From M3007 sp038327555 (lineage in GTDB: Bacteria > Bacteroidota > Bacteroidia > Chitinophagales > Saprospiraceae), in assembly GCA_038327555.1 (NCBI GenBank), contig JBBQLD010000001.1, positions 7,187 through 71,186 of the forward strand: a stretch of DNA of 64,000 nt, written 5' to 3'. Each line of letters starts with the position of its first letter. Within the stretch, counting starts at the first letter, position 1. Below, piece by piece: positions 26,729 through 34,480 of this stretch. The notes under the pieces were generated by a model. The model did no database searches. It had not been told where the DNA came from and was given only the letters and a program-made list of their open reading frames with translations. The position numbers were made by a program, and so were the translations under genes.

Positions 26729-26765
26729 AAACGGGTAAATAATAACTTGTTATTTGCCCGTTCCT
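26729..26765. repeat. Small palindrome of the dispersed AGGAAC element
   Basis: The arms AACGGGTAAATAATAAC (from about 26730) and GTTATTTGCCCGTTCCT (26749-26765) form a hairpin between the protease and GH109 genes. It is a relative of the palindrome at 16073-16110. It might also act as a weak terminator. Confidence 0.55.
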
Positions 26766-26811
26766 AATTGAATATATTTGAGGCAATTTCAAACACAATA
26801 ATTTTTTGAGA

Positions 26812-28209
26812 ATGCCTACAAAACTTGACCGTCGCTCCTTTCTCCAAAATACTGCTCTGGCCAGCGCAGCCATGATGCTGCCTAATTTAAGCAACGCTGA
26901 AAATTCTGCCGCTACCCATATACAAACGAGTAAATCGCCTTTCCGAAGTAAACTCCGAATTGGATTTATCGGTGTCGGTTTGCGTGGCCAAAACCACGTA
27001 GAAGCTGCCCTCCTGCGCGATGATTGTGAAGTAGCTGCCATCGCTGATCCGGATGCTGGCATGTTGGCAGATTGTCTAAAAATGATCAGCGAAAAAGGCC
27101 GTAAAAAACCAGACGTCTATGACAAGGGAGATCATGATTACCTCCGACTGTTAAAGGATAAAAACATTGATGCCGTGGTCATTGCAACACCTTGGGAATG
27201 GCATACTCAACAATGCGTTGCTGCGATGCAGGCTGGGAAATATGTTGGCACAGAAGTCTGCGGAGGGTTCTCGCTCGATGAGTGCTGGCAGTTGGTAAAC
27301 ACTCATGAAGCAACCGGTGCCCACTTGATGTTCATGGAAAATGTGTGTTACCGGCGTGATATAATGGCTGTGATGCAAATGGTTCGGGAAGGATTATTTG
27401 GCGAACTTATTCACCTTGAAGGTGGATATGAACACGACCTGCGCGGGGTGAAATTTAATGACGGAAAAACACCCTACGATTCTGGCGCGGAGTTTGGCGA
27501 AAAAGGTTACTCTGAAGCCAAGTGGCGCACTAAACATTCGGTGCATCGCAATGGCGACCTTTACCCTACCCATGGGGTTGGGCCCATCGCCATGATGACC
27601 AATATCAATCGCGGAAACAGATTCTTGCACCTTACCGCTACTGCAAGCAAATCTCGTGGCCTACATGATTACGTGGTGAATCATCCACAAGGCGGCCCTA
27701 ATCACCCCAACGCCAAAGTGCTTTTTAACCTTGGTGATAAGGTGACCACCATCCTAAAAACCTCGAATGGAGAAACGGTCATGCTCTCTCATGATACCAG
27801 TTTGGCTCGTCCATATTCACTTGCCTTCCGGGTGCAAGGCACACGCGGGATCTGGATGGACTTGAACAAAAGCCTTTTGCTCGAAGGCGTGACGGAAGCA
27901 CACCGTTGGGCTGAAGCAAAAACGTGGCTTGAAAAACATGACCACCCACTTTGGAAAAAATACGGCTCAGATGCCACGGCGGCTGGACATGGCGGCATGG
28001 ATTTTTTTGTGTTCCATCACTTTGTAGAATCGGCCAAACTTAACCAGTCCCCACAAATAGATGTGTATGATGCAGCCACCTGGCTCGCCATCACGCCACT
28101 TTCTGAAGCCAGCATTGCCACGGGTAGTAGCCCTCAGGCATTCCCGGATTTTACGCGCGGACGCTGGACGGAGCGGAAACCGAGCTTTGCGTTTGGGGAT
28201 GAATTTTGA
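26812..28209 (+). CDS. GH109 family glycosidase (alpha-N-acetylgalactosaminidase type)
   Basis: 465 residues from ATG 26812 (MPTKLDRRSFLQ). It opens with a twin-arginine-type signal (DRRSFLQNTALASAAMMLP), then the Gfo/Idh/MocA NAD-binding fold (FIGVGLRGQNHVE). The patterns TPWEWHTQQC, VCYRRDIMAVMQMVREGLFG, NGDLYPTHGVGP and GHGGMDFFV match family GH109, whose members cleave alpha-N-acetylgalactosamine using a bound NAD+ by an oxidation-elimination mechanism. A periplasmic location after Tat export is expected, since the folded protein carries NAD. It is the last gene before the origin-like region. Confidence 0.93.
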   Translation: MPTKLDRRSFLQNTALASAAMMLPNLSNAENSAATHIQTSKSPFRSKLRIGFIGVGLRGQNHVEAALLRDDCEVAAIADPDAGMLADCLKMISEKGRKKPDVYDKGDHDYLRLLKDKNIDAVVIATPWEWHTQQCVAAMQAGKYVGTEVCGGFSLDECWQLVNTHEATGAHLMFMENVCYRRDIMAVMQMVREGLFGELIHLEGGYEHDLRGVKFNDGKTPYDSGAEFGEKGYSEAKWRTKHSVHRNGDLYPTHGVGPIAMMTNINRGNRFLHLTATASKSRGLHDYVVNHPQGGPNHPNAKVLFNLGDKVTTILKTSNGETVMLSHDTSLARPYSLAFRVQGTRGIWMDLNKSLLLEGVTEAHRWAEAKTWLEKHDHPLWKKYGSDATAAGHGGMDFFVFHHFVESAKLNQSPQIDVYDAATWLAITPLSEASIATGSSPQAFPDFTRGRWTERKPSFAFGDEF

Positions 28210-28241
28210 TGGGATTAATAATGGGGCTTTGTATTTCTGAA

Positions 28242-28890
28242 GTCAATTTGTTTTATAAATTTCCCTATATTTCTATATTTTAAGGCGTTCCAGCCAAATA
28301 TAAAGTGGTATATAAAACATAAAACCTTCATTATCAAGTATTTTACCCTGTAAATATTTTGTTTTAAATACTTACCAACACCCCCTTTTTAAATCTACCT
28401 AATTCGTTCAATATCAGGGGTATTAGAAAAGGGCTAAACTTAGAATCAGGTGTGGATAACCACTCCATTCATGCACAAGTTTTCACACCAGTACACCCAT
28501 ACAACCCTGAAAAGTGGGGATCAGCAGGAAGCACTGTGTATAAGCGCTCGCTCGTAAACGTTCGTTAACAACAGCCCGAAGATCTAAACGTCTAACACTA
28601 TGTTTTTCCACTTTTTTAGATTTTTCTGTGGAGAAATAGGCAAGTGCTTGATTATAAAAAGCTAATCTTGTGGGTAAGCTGTTGGCAAGGTTGGTAACGT
28701 AACTTAACCTGGACTTTACATGCAATAGTTATAACGTTTTCCACAAACTAACAGCCCTTATGATGCCCGTAGGGGTTATTTTTTAAACCATCTAAATTTC
28801 ATAGAAAGGAGTCAAGTATGGAAAACTCAAAGTCGAAACGGCTCTACTTTTGTTTGAAGTTTTAAAGTTCTCTAATAAGCACTTAGCGCA
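28242..28890. other. Probable chromosomal replication origin (oriC)
   Basis: A 690-bp gene-free stretch (28210-28898). An AT-rich block at about 28242-28380 could be the unwinding element. DnaA boxes follow: exact TTATCCACA or TTATACACA at 28451-28459 (minus) and 28535-28543 (minus), TTTTCCACA at 28737-28745 (plus), and one-mismatch boxes at 28479-28487, 28604-28612, 28627-28635 and 28669-28677. The parS-like pair lies 4.4 kb to the left, and the plus strand goes from C-rich to G-rich across this point. dnaA and dnaN are not adjacent, as is usual in this phylum. Confidence 0.8.
28845..28852 (+). promoter_or_regulatory. Candidate -7 box (TACTTTTG) for ctaA
   Basis: An exact match to TAnnTTTG, 46 bases before the ctaA start, at the right edge of the origin-like region. 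No obvious -33 element. Confidence 0.5.
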
Positions 28891-28898
28891 ACCTATAC

Positions 28899-29981
28899 AT
28901 GGCAAACTCTTTTTTCAAATTCCGCTTTGCGGATGATTTTCAGATTTCGCGAGCAGTCAAAATCTGGCTCATTACTGGTTTGGTGATGATATTTTTTCAA
29001 ATTGTAATTGGGGGCGTAACGCGATTAACCGGGAGTGGACTAAGCATCACACGATGGGAAATTGTAACCGGGAGTCTTCCGCCACTTAATGAAACCGATT
29101 GGTTGTCGGAATTTGAATTGTACAAGCAAACACCTCAATATCAAAAGATTAACCAAGGGATGTCGGTGGACGAATTTAAATTCATCTACTTCTGGGAGTA
29201 TTTCCATAGGCTTTGGGCACGGCTAATGTTCTTTGTTTTTGTCATCCCGTTCGTGTGGTTTTTGTGGCGGGGCATGCTGTCTAGAAAGTTACTTCCCCGG
29301 ATGTTGACCGTGGTAGCGCTGGCAGGTCTGGAAGGTTTTTTTGGTTGGGCGATGGTTGCAAGTGGTTTGATCAAAAGACCCTGGGTGAACGCTTACAACC
29401 TGACTCTGCACCTCTGCATGGCTTTAGTGATTTTTGCATACTTGCTTTGGACCTGGTTTTTGGCGGCTTCGCCCAAGTTGCCTGATTTTACTAGTCCCCG
29501 ATTTCGGCGGTTGGCATGGACGCTATTTGGGGTCACTTTTTTCCAAATTGCTTTGGGGGCCATTATGTCGGGCTCGAAAGCTGGATTGTTTTTTCCAACT
29601 TGGCCAGACATGAACGGAGAGTATTTTCCAACGGTTTTGCTCGATGGCAGCCACTGGACTTTGGATAGTTTTATACATTACGATACCAACCCGTTCATGC
29701 CAGCACTGATTCACCTTTTGCACCGAAATACAGCTTACCTACTAACGGGAATGGTGTTGTACTTTGTGTGGAAAATTTTTCAGGAAAACATTTCTTCGGT
29801 ACTGCGGCGCAGTGGATTGGCACTTATTGGAGCGGTGAGTGTTCAGGTTTTACTGGGCATATTCACGGTAATCAATTGCAAGGCAAAAGTTCCGGTTGAT
29901 CTAGGCGTGGCACACCAGGCTTGTGCAGTGATCGTGTTGAGTAGTGTCTTGTGGATATGTTTTCAACTGCGTAAAAAGTAG
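28899..29981 (+). CDS. ctaA: Heme A synthase (COX15/CtaA family)
   Basis: 360 residues, eight transmembrane helices in two four-helix halves. Converts heme O to heme A in the inner membrane for cytochrome oxidases. Typical motifs: IVIGGVTRLTGSGLSI near the first helix, a EYFHRLWAR helix and LIHLLHRNTAY with the paired His residues that bind heme, and a HQACAVIVL helix near the end. At 360 residues it matches the longer Cox15-like branch. ctaB or cytochrome oxidase genes are not in the window. Confidence 0.93.
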   Translation: MANSFFKFRFADDFQISRAVKIWLITGLVMIFFQIVIGGVTRLTGSGLSITRWEIVTGSLPPLNETDWLSEFELYKQTPQYQKINQGMSVDEFKFIYFWEYFHRLWARLMFFVFVIPFVWFLWRGMLSRKLLPRMLTVVALAGLEGFFGWAMVASGLIKRPWVNAYNLTLHLCMALVIFAYLLWTWFLAASPKLPDFTSPRFRRLAWTLFGVTFFQIALGAIMSGSKAGLFFPTWPDMNGEYFPTVLLDGSHWTLDSFIHYDTNPFMPALIHLLHRNTAYLLTGMVLYFVWKIFQENISSVLRRSGLALIGAVSVQVLLGIFTVINCKAKVPVDLGVAHQACAVIVLSSVLWICFQLRKK

Positions 29982-30029
29982 AACCCGGGAAGCTTGGTCT
30001 GGAATCAGTCTTTGTTTGCCGCTTTTTTC

Positions 30030-30037
30030 TACTTTTG
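30030..30037 (+). promoter_or_regulatory. Candidate -7 box (TACTTTTG) for the hydrolase gene
   Basis: Fits TAnnTTTG and lies 49 bases before the preferred ATG at 30087, supporting that start over the earlier in-frame codon at 29994. Two TTTG words lie at 30011-30018, but with short spacing (11-15 bases). Confidence 0.4.
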
Positions 30038-30086
30038 CCCATACGACCAATCGTATATCATAGAATCAATCAGAAATATCCCGCGC

Positions 30087-30857
30087 ATGAATTTTCAGAT
30101 ACAAGAAGAAGAAGGTTTCAAATACATCGAAACCGGAGGCGATGGTACGCCACTCATGTTGCTTCATGGCTTGTTTGGAGCACTGAGCAACTTTGAGGAC
30201 ATCATCAATCATTTTTCTCCTAAACACAATGTGGTGATTCCGCTGTTGCCCATTTATGAATTGCCCATTTTCCAGGTTTCTGTATCGGGATTGGTGGATT
30301 TTGTGGATAAGTTTGTGGAATACAAGGGATATGAAAAAGTACACGTGCTGGGCAATTCGCTAGGTGGACATGTGGCGCTACTCTATGTCATTGCGCATCC
30401 AGAACGGATTGCATCCGTAACGCTCACCGGAAGCTCAGGTTTGTACGAAAGTGCATTCGGCACCGCCTTCCCCAAGCGTGGTGACTATGAATACATCAAA
30501 ACTAAAACCGCCGCAACCTTCTACGACCCAGCCATGGCAAGTAAAGAATTGGTGGACGAAGTGTTTGGCATTGTCAACGACCGGGGCAAAGCCATCCGGG
30601 TAGTAGCCACGGCCAAATCTGCAGTACGGCACAATCTGGCCGATAAACTCCACAAGATCAAAGCGCCCACCCTGCTCATCTGGGGATTACAGGATATTGT
30701 TACCCCTTCTTTTGTTGGAGAAAAATTTCATGAGTTGATAGAAAACTCACAGCTACACATGCTGGATAAATGTGGGCATGCACCGATGATGGAAAAACCG
30801 GCGGAGTTTAATGTTTTGTTGGATGCGTTTTTGGATGAGGTGGAGGGGAAGGGATAG
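30087..30857 (+). CDS. Alpha/beta hydrolase
   Basis: 256 residues from the ATG at 30087 (MNFQIQEEEGFKY). A classical alpha/beta hydrolase fold: the nucleophile elbow GNSLGG (about residues 92-97), the oxyanion HGLFG, the acid in LQDIVTPS (about residue 212) and the catalytic His in CGHAPMMEKP (about residue 237). No signal peptide. Substrate unknown: such enzymes are esterases, C-C hydrolases or lipases in various pathways. The upstream start at 29994 would add 31 residues that read like non-coding DNA and span the promoter box. Confidence 0.82.
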   Translation: MNFQIQEEEGFKYIETGGDGTPLMLLHGLFGALSNFEDIINHFSPKHNVVIPLLPIYELPIFQVSVSGLVDFVDKFVEYKGYEKVHVLGNSLGGHVALLYVIAHPERIASVTLTGSSGLYESAFGTAFPKRGDYEYIKTKTAATFYDPAMASKELVDEVFGIVNDRGKAIRVVATAKSAVRHNLADKLHKIKAPTLLIWGLQDIVTPSFVGEKFHELIENSQLHMLDKCGHAPMMEKPAEFNVLLDAFLDEVEGKG

Positions 30858-31151
30858 GGGACTTTACCGCAACGGACGGTTAAGGGTAAAACTTGAATCT
30901 AGTTGATCTTTTGTTGTTGGTATTTGAAGTGTTAGCTACAAAGGAAAGGGAAAAGGATCGCGCCCCTGTTTGTCGTCCTGCAGGCTTACCAGATGGTCGG
31001 GATACGAGAAAATTTTGTTCCGCACTCACCAAAGCAAAGCACATCAAAACAATCTGAAAACCAACACTTTAAGACAAAATTAGTCAGAACAAATGGCGGA
31101 TTTGTCTTTTAGCTAAATTAAGATTTTCCAGCCGTACACTTCTTTTTTGCG
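30858..31151. other. Intergenic stretch without recognised feature
   Basis: Part of the 583-bp gap between the hydrolase and hemW. I see no ORF, promoter or structured element in this part; AT content varies with no clear pattern. Confidence 0.4.
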
Positions 31152-31260
31152 GCTTGTCATTCTGAACGTAGTGAGGAATCTGAGGCCGAAGGCCTAAAAT
31201 TTAGAAGAAAAAGCTTCGGCCTTCGGCCTCAGATTCTTCACTACGTTCAGAATGACAAGC
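31152..31260. repeat. Large inverted repeat (42-bp arms) of the TCATTCTGAACG type
   Basis: The left arm 31152-31193 and right arm 31219-31260 are reverse complements with one mismatch; the loop is 25 bases. The core TGTCATTCTGAACGTAG resembles a dispersed palindromic word known from many Bacteroidota and other genomes, with an adjoining GAGGCCGAAGGC unit. It sits between two plus-strand genes. Confidence 0.85.
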
Positions 31261-31329
31261 AATTTGAACGCGCAAATTTTCAAAATAAAAAAGTGTACAG
31301 CTGAAAGAATTAAGATCAATCTGTACCGA

Positions 31330-31357
31330 CCCATCTGGGTATTCTCACCCAGATGGG
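31330..31357 (+). other. Perfect hairpin in the hemW leader
   Basis: An 11-bp stem (31330-31340 with 31347-31357, CCCATCTGGGT) and a 6-base loop. It lies 83 bases before the hemW ATG. No T run follows, so it is not a terminator. It could be a transcript-stabilising or regulatory hairpin. Confidence 0.5.
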
Positions 31358-31440
31358 AGAAAGCCGATGCAACTGACGCAGTAAAAAAAATCCGACGCAG
31401 CGACGACTGCTCAAACCATCCCCAAAAAAGAAGTGACTCA

Positions 31441-32565
31441 ATGCCCGGCCTCTACCTCCACATCCCCTTTTGCAAGCAAGCCTGCAATTATTGCAATTTT
31501 CACTTTTCTACCACGCTCCGACAAAAAGGAGCCATGGTCGAAGCACTTTTGAAGGAACTTGAATTGCAGCAAGGCTATCTCCAGGGCGAGGAAATTCAAT
31601 CTATCTACTTTGGGGGTGGCACACCATCTTTGTTGGAAGTCGGGGAATTGGAACAGATTTTTGAAAAGATCAACCGAATCCACAAGGTAACGCCCGATGC
31701 CGAGATAACCCTCGAGGCCAATCCGGACGACCTAAGCCCGGAAAAACTCCGGGATTTAAAAAACTATACTCCAGTCAATCGCCTGAGCATTGGCATTCAG
31801 TCTTTTGCTGATGTCGATCTGCGCTGGATGAATCGTGCGCATACCTCTACGCATGCCCGGGCTTGTCTGGATGATGCGCTGGCCAAAGGTTTTCATGATT
31901 TGACCATTGATTTGATTTACGGCGCTCCGACTACCCCTGACGAGCAATGGGCAGAAAACCTTCGCCTGGCTTTTGAATATGAAATCCCGCACCTTTCCTG
32001 CTACTGTCTTACGGTGGAAGAGGGCACGGCGCTTGGCACATTTGTCCGCCGAGGTCAGCAACCACCGGTAGATGAAGACCGCGCAGCCCGACAGTTTGAA
32101 ATGCTGATGGAATCCGCTGCCGGGAAGGGTTATGAGCATTATGAGATTTCAAATTTTGCTCTTCCAGGGCGTTATGCCCGGCACAATACCAATTACTGGC
32201 GATCGGAGTCTTACCTGGGCATCGGGCCTTCGGCGCACTCTTTTGATGGGATTTCCCGACAATGGAATGTCGCAAATAATGCCAAGTATATCAATCAGTT
32301 ATGTGAAGGAATTGTCCCTTTCGAACGGGAAGTACTCACGCCTGTGCAACAATACAACGAATATGTGATGACTGCACTGCGCACCATGTGGGGGGCTGAC
32401 CTAGAAAAAATCCGAACCATGGGGGAAGAGTTTACGAAGCATTTCGAAACGCAGGCCCAGTCTTTTTTAGCAAGCGGGGTGTTGGAAAAAGATGCACAAA
32501 CATTTCGGCTTTCTCGAGCAGGTAAGCTTTTGGCAGATCGGGTGGCGATGGAGTTGTTTGTGTAG
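31441..32565 (+). CDS. hemW: Radical SAM protein HemW
   Basis: 374 residues from ATG 31441 (MPGLYLHIPFC). The radical SAM cluster is C11-x3-C15-x2-C18 (CKQACNYC). The Gly-rich FGGGTPSLL and the DLIYGAPTTPDEQW segments match HemW, a heme chaperone once named oxygen-independent coproporphyrinogen oxidase; it lacks the extra N-terminal Cys and the length of true HemN. An upstream in-frame ATG (31252) would put 63 low-complexity residues on the front and overlap the inverted repeat, so I reject it. Confidence 0.92.
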   Translation: MPGLYLHIPFCKQACNYCNFHFSTTLRQKGAMVEALLKELELQQGYLQGEEIQSIYFGGGTPSLLEVGELEQIFEKINRIHKVTPDAEITLEANPDDLSPEKLRDLKNYTPVNRLSIGIQSFADVDLRWMNRAHTSTHARACLDDALAKGFHDLTIDLIYGAPTTPDEQWAENLRLAFEYEIPHLSCYCLTVEEGTALGTFVRRGQQPPVDEDRAARQFEMLMESAAGKGYEHYEISNFALPGRYARHNTNYWRSESYLGIGPSAHSFDGISRQWNVANNAKYINQLCEGIVPFEREVLTPVQQYNEYVMTALRTMWGADLEKIRTMGEEFTKHFETQAQSFLASGVLEKDAQTFRLSRAGKLLADRVAMELFV

Positions 32566-32808
32566 GACGAAATTCATTTCGTCTATTAAAATGACGAAAT
32601 AAATTTCGTTTTACATCAATGACGAAATAAATTTCGTTTTACATCAATGACGAAATAAATTTCGTTTTACATCAATGACGAAATAAATTTCGTCCTACAT
32701 CAATAACGAAATAAATTTCGTCTTACATTAATGACGAAATAAATTTCGTCCTACATCAATAACGAAATAAATTTCGTTTTACAAGACCGTCGAAATGAAT
32801 TTCGTCGT
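32566..32808. repeat. Tandem array of 28-bp palindromic repeats (7 units)
   Basis: Seven units start exactly 28 bases apart at 32593, 32621, 32649, 32677, 32705, 32733 and 32761. Each has the core CGAAATAAATTTCG, whose 6-bp arms are inverted, followed by a linker tttacatcaat or a variant (cctacatcaa, cttacattaa). Degenerate relatives lie at 32566-32583 and about 32788-32806. There is no spacer variation, so it is not a CRISPR. It ends 4 bases before a -7 box in front of the response-regulator gene. Confidence 0.92.
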
Positions 32809-32811
32809 ACT

Positions 32812-32819
32812 TACCTTTG
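32812..32819 (+). promoter_or_regulatory. -7 box (TACCTTTG) of the response regulator, 4 bases from ATG
   Basis: An exact TAnnTTTG match ending 4 bases before the ATG at 32824. If used, the transcript would have almost no leader. A -33 element would fall inside the palindromic array. Confidence 0.5.
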
Positions 32820-32823
32820 CAAT

Positions 32824-33510
32824 ATGTTACGAATCCTGTTAGTCGAAGACGAAGCCCATATCCGTGATGCGGTAAAACTCAATCTCGAACTCGAGGGTTA
32901 CGAGGTAGTGAGTACTGGCAATGGCCGAAAAGCGCTAGAACTGTTTGATGGTCAGCATTTTGACTTGCTGCTTCTCGATGTAATGCTTCCTGAAGTGGAT
33001 GGTTTTGACATTACAGAAAAGGTGCGCCTTACCAACACAGAAGTACCTATCCTGTTACTAACGGCCAAAGACATGAGTCAAGATCGTGTGACGGGCCTGA
33101 AAAAAGGCGCCGACGATTACCTCACCAAACCTTTCAACCTCGAAGAATTGTTGCTGCGGGTAAGTAAACTCCTCAAAAGAAGCCAACGCCAAAAAGGCGA
33201 TCCGCTTTCGTTGTTTGAATTTGGGGGCAACAAAATAAATTTTGACACATTCGAAGCCATCACTTTCCGAGGCGAAGCCATCACCCTCACGAAAAAAGAA
33301 ACCATGCTGCTCAAGCTCCTCGCCGAACGCAAAGAGGAGGTGGTAAGTCGCAACCAAATCTTGCAAGCCGTTTGGGGTTACGATGTTTTTCCGAGCACAC
33401 GTACGATTGACAACTTCATTTTGTCGTTCAGAAAATACTTCGAGGAAGACCCCAAAACGCCACGCTTTTTCCATTCAATTCGGGGGGTGGGATACAAGTT
33501 TACCTTGTGA
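32824..33510 (+). CDS. OmpR/PhoB-family response regulator (orphan)
   Basis: 228 residues: a receiver domain (1-120) with phospho-acceptor Asp52 (LLLLDVMLPEVDG), the Thr80 and Lys102 switch residues (LLTAK; LTKPFN), then a winged-helix DNA-binding domain (about 135-228; VWGYDVFPSTRTIDNFILSF, GVGYKF). The product is a cytoplasmic transcription factor. No histidine kinase gene is next to it, so its partner is elsewhere. The 28-bp palindromic array directly upstream may be a binding array or an unrelated repeat. Confidence 0.92.
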   Translation: MLRILLVEDEAHIRDAVKLNLELEGYEVVSTGNGRKALELFDGQHFDLLLLDVMLPEVDGFDITEKVRLTNTEVPILLLTAKDMSQDRVTGLKKGADDYLTKPFNLEELLLRVSKLLKRSQRQKGDPLSLFEFGGNKINFDTFEAITFRGEAITLTKKETMLLKLLAERKEEVVSRNQILQAVWGYDVFPSTRTIDNFILSFRKYFEEDPKTPRFFHSIRGVGYKFTL

Positions 33511-33616
33511 TCCTGGCATTTAAGCCTCTATCGTTTAGCCCCACGCTTAAGTACTGGAACAAACAAATCACCAAATCCACCAATAAACAAATCACCAATC
33601 GCCATCAGACCAAGCC

Positions 33617-33853
33617 ATGTGGTTGCTCAAACAAATACTAATTCTCTTCATTCGGTTCTATCAGGTAACACTTTCGCCTTTTTTGGGTGCCAACAAATGC
33701 CGTTATCAGCCGACTTGCTCGTATTTTGCGATTGAGGCTTTGCAGGAATGGGGACCGTTCAAAGGGAGTTACATGGCCGCAAAACGAATATGGCGATGTC
33801 ACCCTTGGAGTAAGCATCCCATAAATGACCCTGTGCCGAAAAAACAGGTTTAA
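33617..33853 (+). CDS. yidD: Membrane protein insertion efficiency factor YidD
   Basis: 78 residues; the family hallmark CRYQPTCSYFAIEAL (about residues 24-38) and the RIWRCHPW end are intact, with an amphipathic helix at the N-terminus (KQILILFIRFYQVTLSPF). It helps YidC insert inner-membrane proteins. The usual neighbours in many bacteria (rnpA, yidC) are absent, and here it stands between the response regulator and two micro-lipoproteins. Confidence 0.93.
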   Translation: MWLLKQILILFIRFYQVTLSPFLGANKCRYQPTCSYFAIEALQEWGPFKGSYMAAKRIWRCHPWSKHPINDPVPKKQV

Positions 33854-33961
33854 TAATTGAATTTATAAACGTTTTTGGCCGTTTAGTAACGGGTAAATAA
33901 TGGATTCACAATTCTCGCGTTCTTTAGCGGTCTACTCAATAACATACAACCCACTCAATTT

Positions 33962-34117
33962 ATGAAATTTTCCCGCTTTTTCCCTCCGGCACTCCTGCTA
34001 ATTTTTGTGATTGCAGTAATTGCCCCGGCTTGCAGCCGCGGATCAGGATGCCCACAGGCTACCCATGCCAGTGATGTTTTTTCAAAAGATGGCAAGAAAA
34101 AAAGCAAGAAAAACTGA
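33962..34117 (+). CDS. Micro-lipoprotein, copy 1 (51 residues)
   Basis: Encodes a 51-residue protein with a lipoprotein signal ending in the lipobox IAPAC, then SRGSGCPQATH and a lysine-rich tail (DGKKKSKKN). It closely parallels the next gene (APAC-S-x-x-SGCP-x and Lys tail), so both are probably real and related. It may act as a small surface or periplasmic lipoprotein. An A-rich upstream stretch is consistent with translation; the ORF is short and has no named homologue that I can recall. Confidence 0.6.
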   Translation: MKFSRFFPPALLLIFVIAVIAPACSRGSGCPQATHASDVFSKDGKKKSKKN

Positions 34118-34124
34118 ACCAGCC

Positions 34125-34310
34125 ATGAATATCCGTCGCCATTGGCCCTTGGTTTTTATGCTGTTCTTTTCTTTGGTGTTGGCCGCGCCTGCATGTAGTA
34201 AAAAAAGCGGTTGCCCAGCGGAATCGAGTTTAAAAGCACCTAAAAAGAAAAAGGGCAAAACACAGAAAGGGCTGATGCCCAAGAAGACACGTAAAAAGGT
34301 AGGCGGCTAG
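34125..34310 (+). CDS. Micro-lipoprotein, copy 2 (61 residues)
   Basis: 61 residues: MNIRRHWPLVFML signal, lipobox LAAPAC, then SKKSGCPAESS, and a tail of Lys clusters (KKKKGKTQKGLMPKKTRKK). It starts 7 bases after the stop of the first copy, so the two form an operon. Same organisation, lipobox and CSxxSGCP motif as its neighbour; the second Cys in each (GCP) is conserved. A terminator follows at 34326. Function unknown. Confidence 0.65.
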   Translation: MNIRRHWPLVFMLFFSLVLAAPACSKKSGCPAESSLKAPKKKKGKTQKGLMPKKTRKKVGG

Positions 34311-34325
34311 TTTTTCGCCTGGGTA

Positions 34326-34367
34326 CAAATGGGCTGTTCGCCAATGGTGAGCAGCCCATTTGTTTTT
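34326..34367 (+). terminator. Intrinsic terminator after the micro-lipoproteins
   Basis: A perfect 11-bp stem CAAATGGGCTG/CAGCCCATTTG (34326-34336 with 34352-34362), a 15-base loop, then TTTTT. Confidence 0.9.
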
Positions 34368-34480
34368 CATTGCTTTCAAATAAAGTTTTTTTGTATTTTT
34401 TTTACATAGAAGCCAAATAGGCCCAATTTTGGTGGCATTTAATTTTTCTCGTTTATTCATACAAACAACCAACTTTTCCT

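Noticed and set aside
28817..28866. 15-codon ORF in the origin region
   Set aside because: Very short; it overlaps the ctaA promoter box and has no supporting signal.
31252..31440. Extended start of hemW
   Set aside because: It would translate part of the inverted repeat and the leader hairpin; HemW similarity starts at 31441.
32593..32790. Possible CRISPR array
   Set aside because: The units are 28-bp tandem copies without unique spacers, and each is itself palindromic; no cas genes are present.
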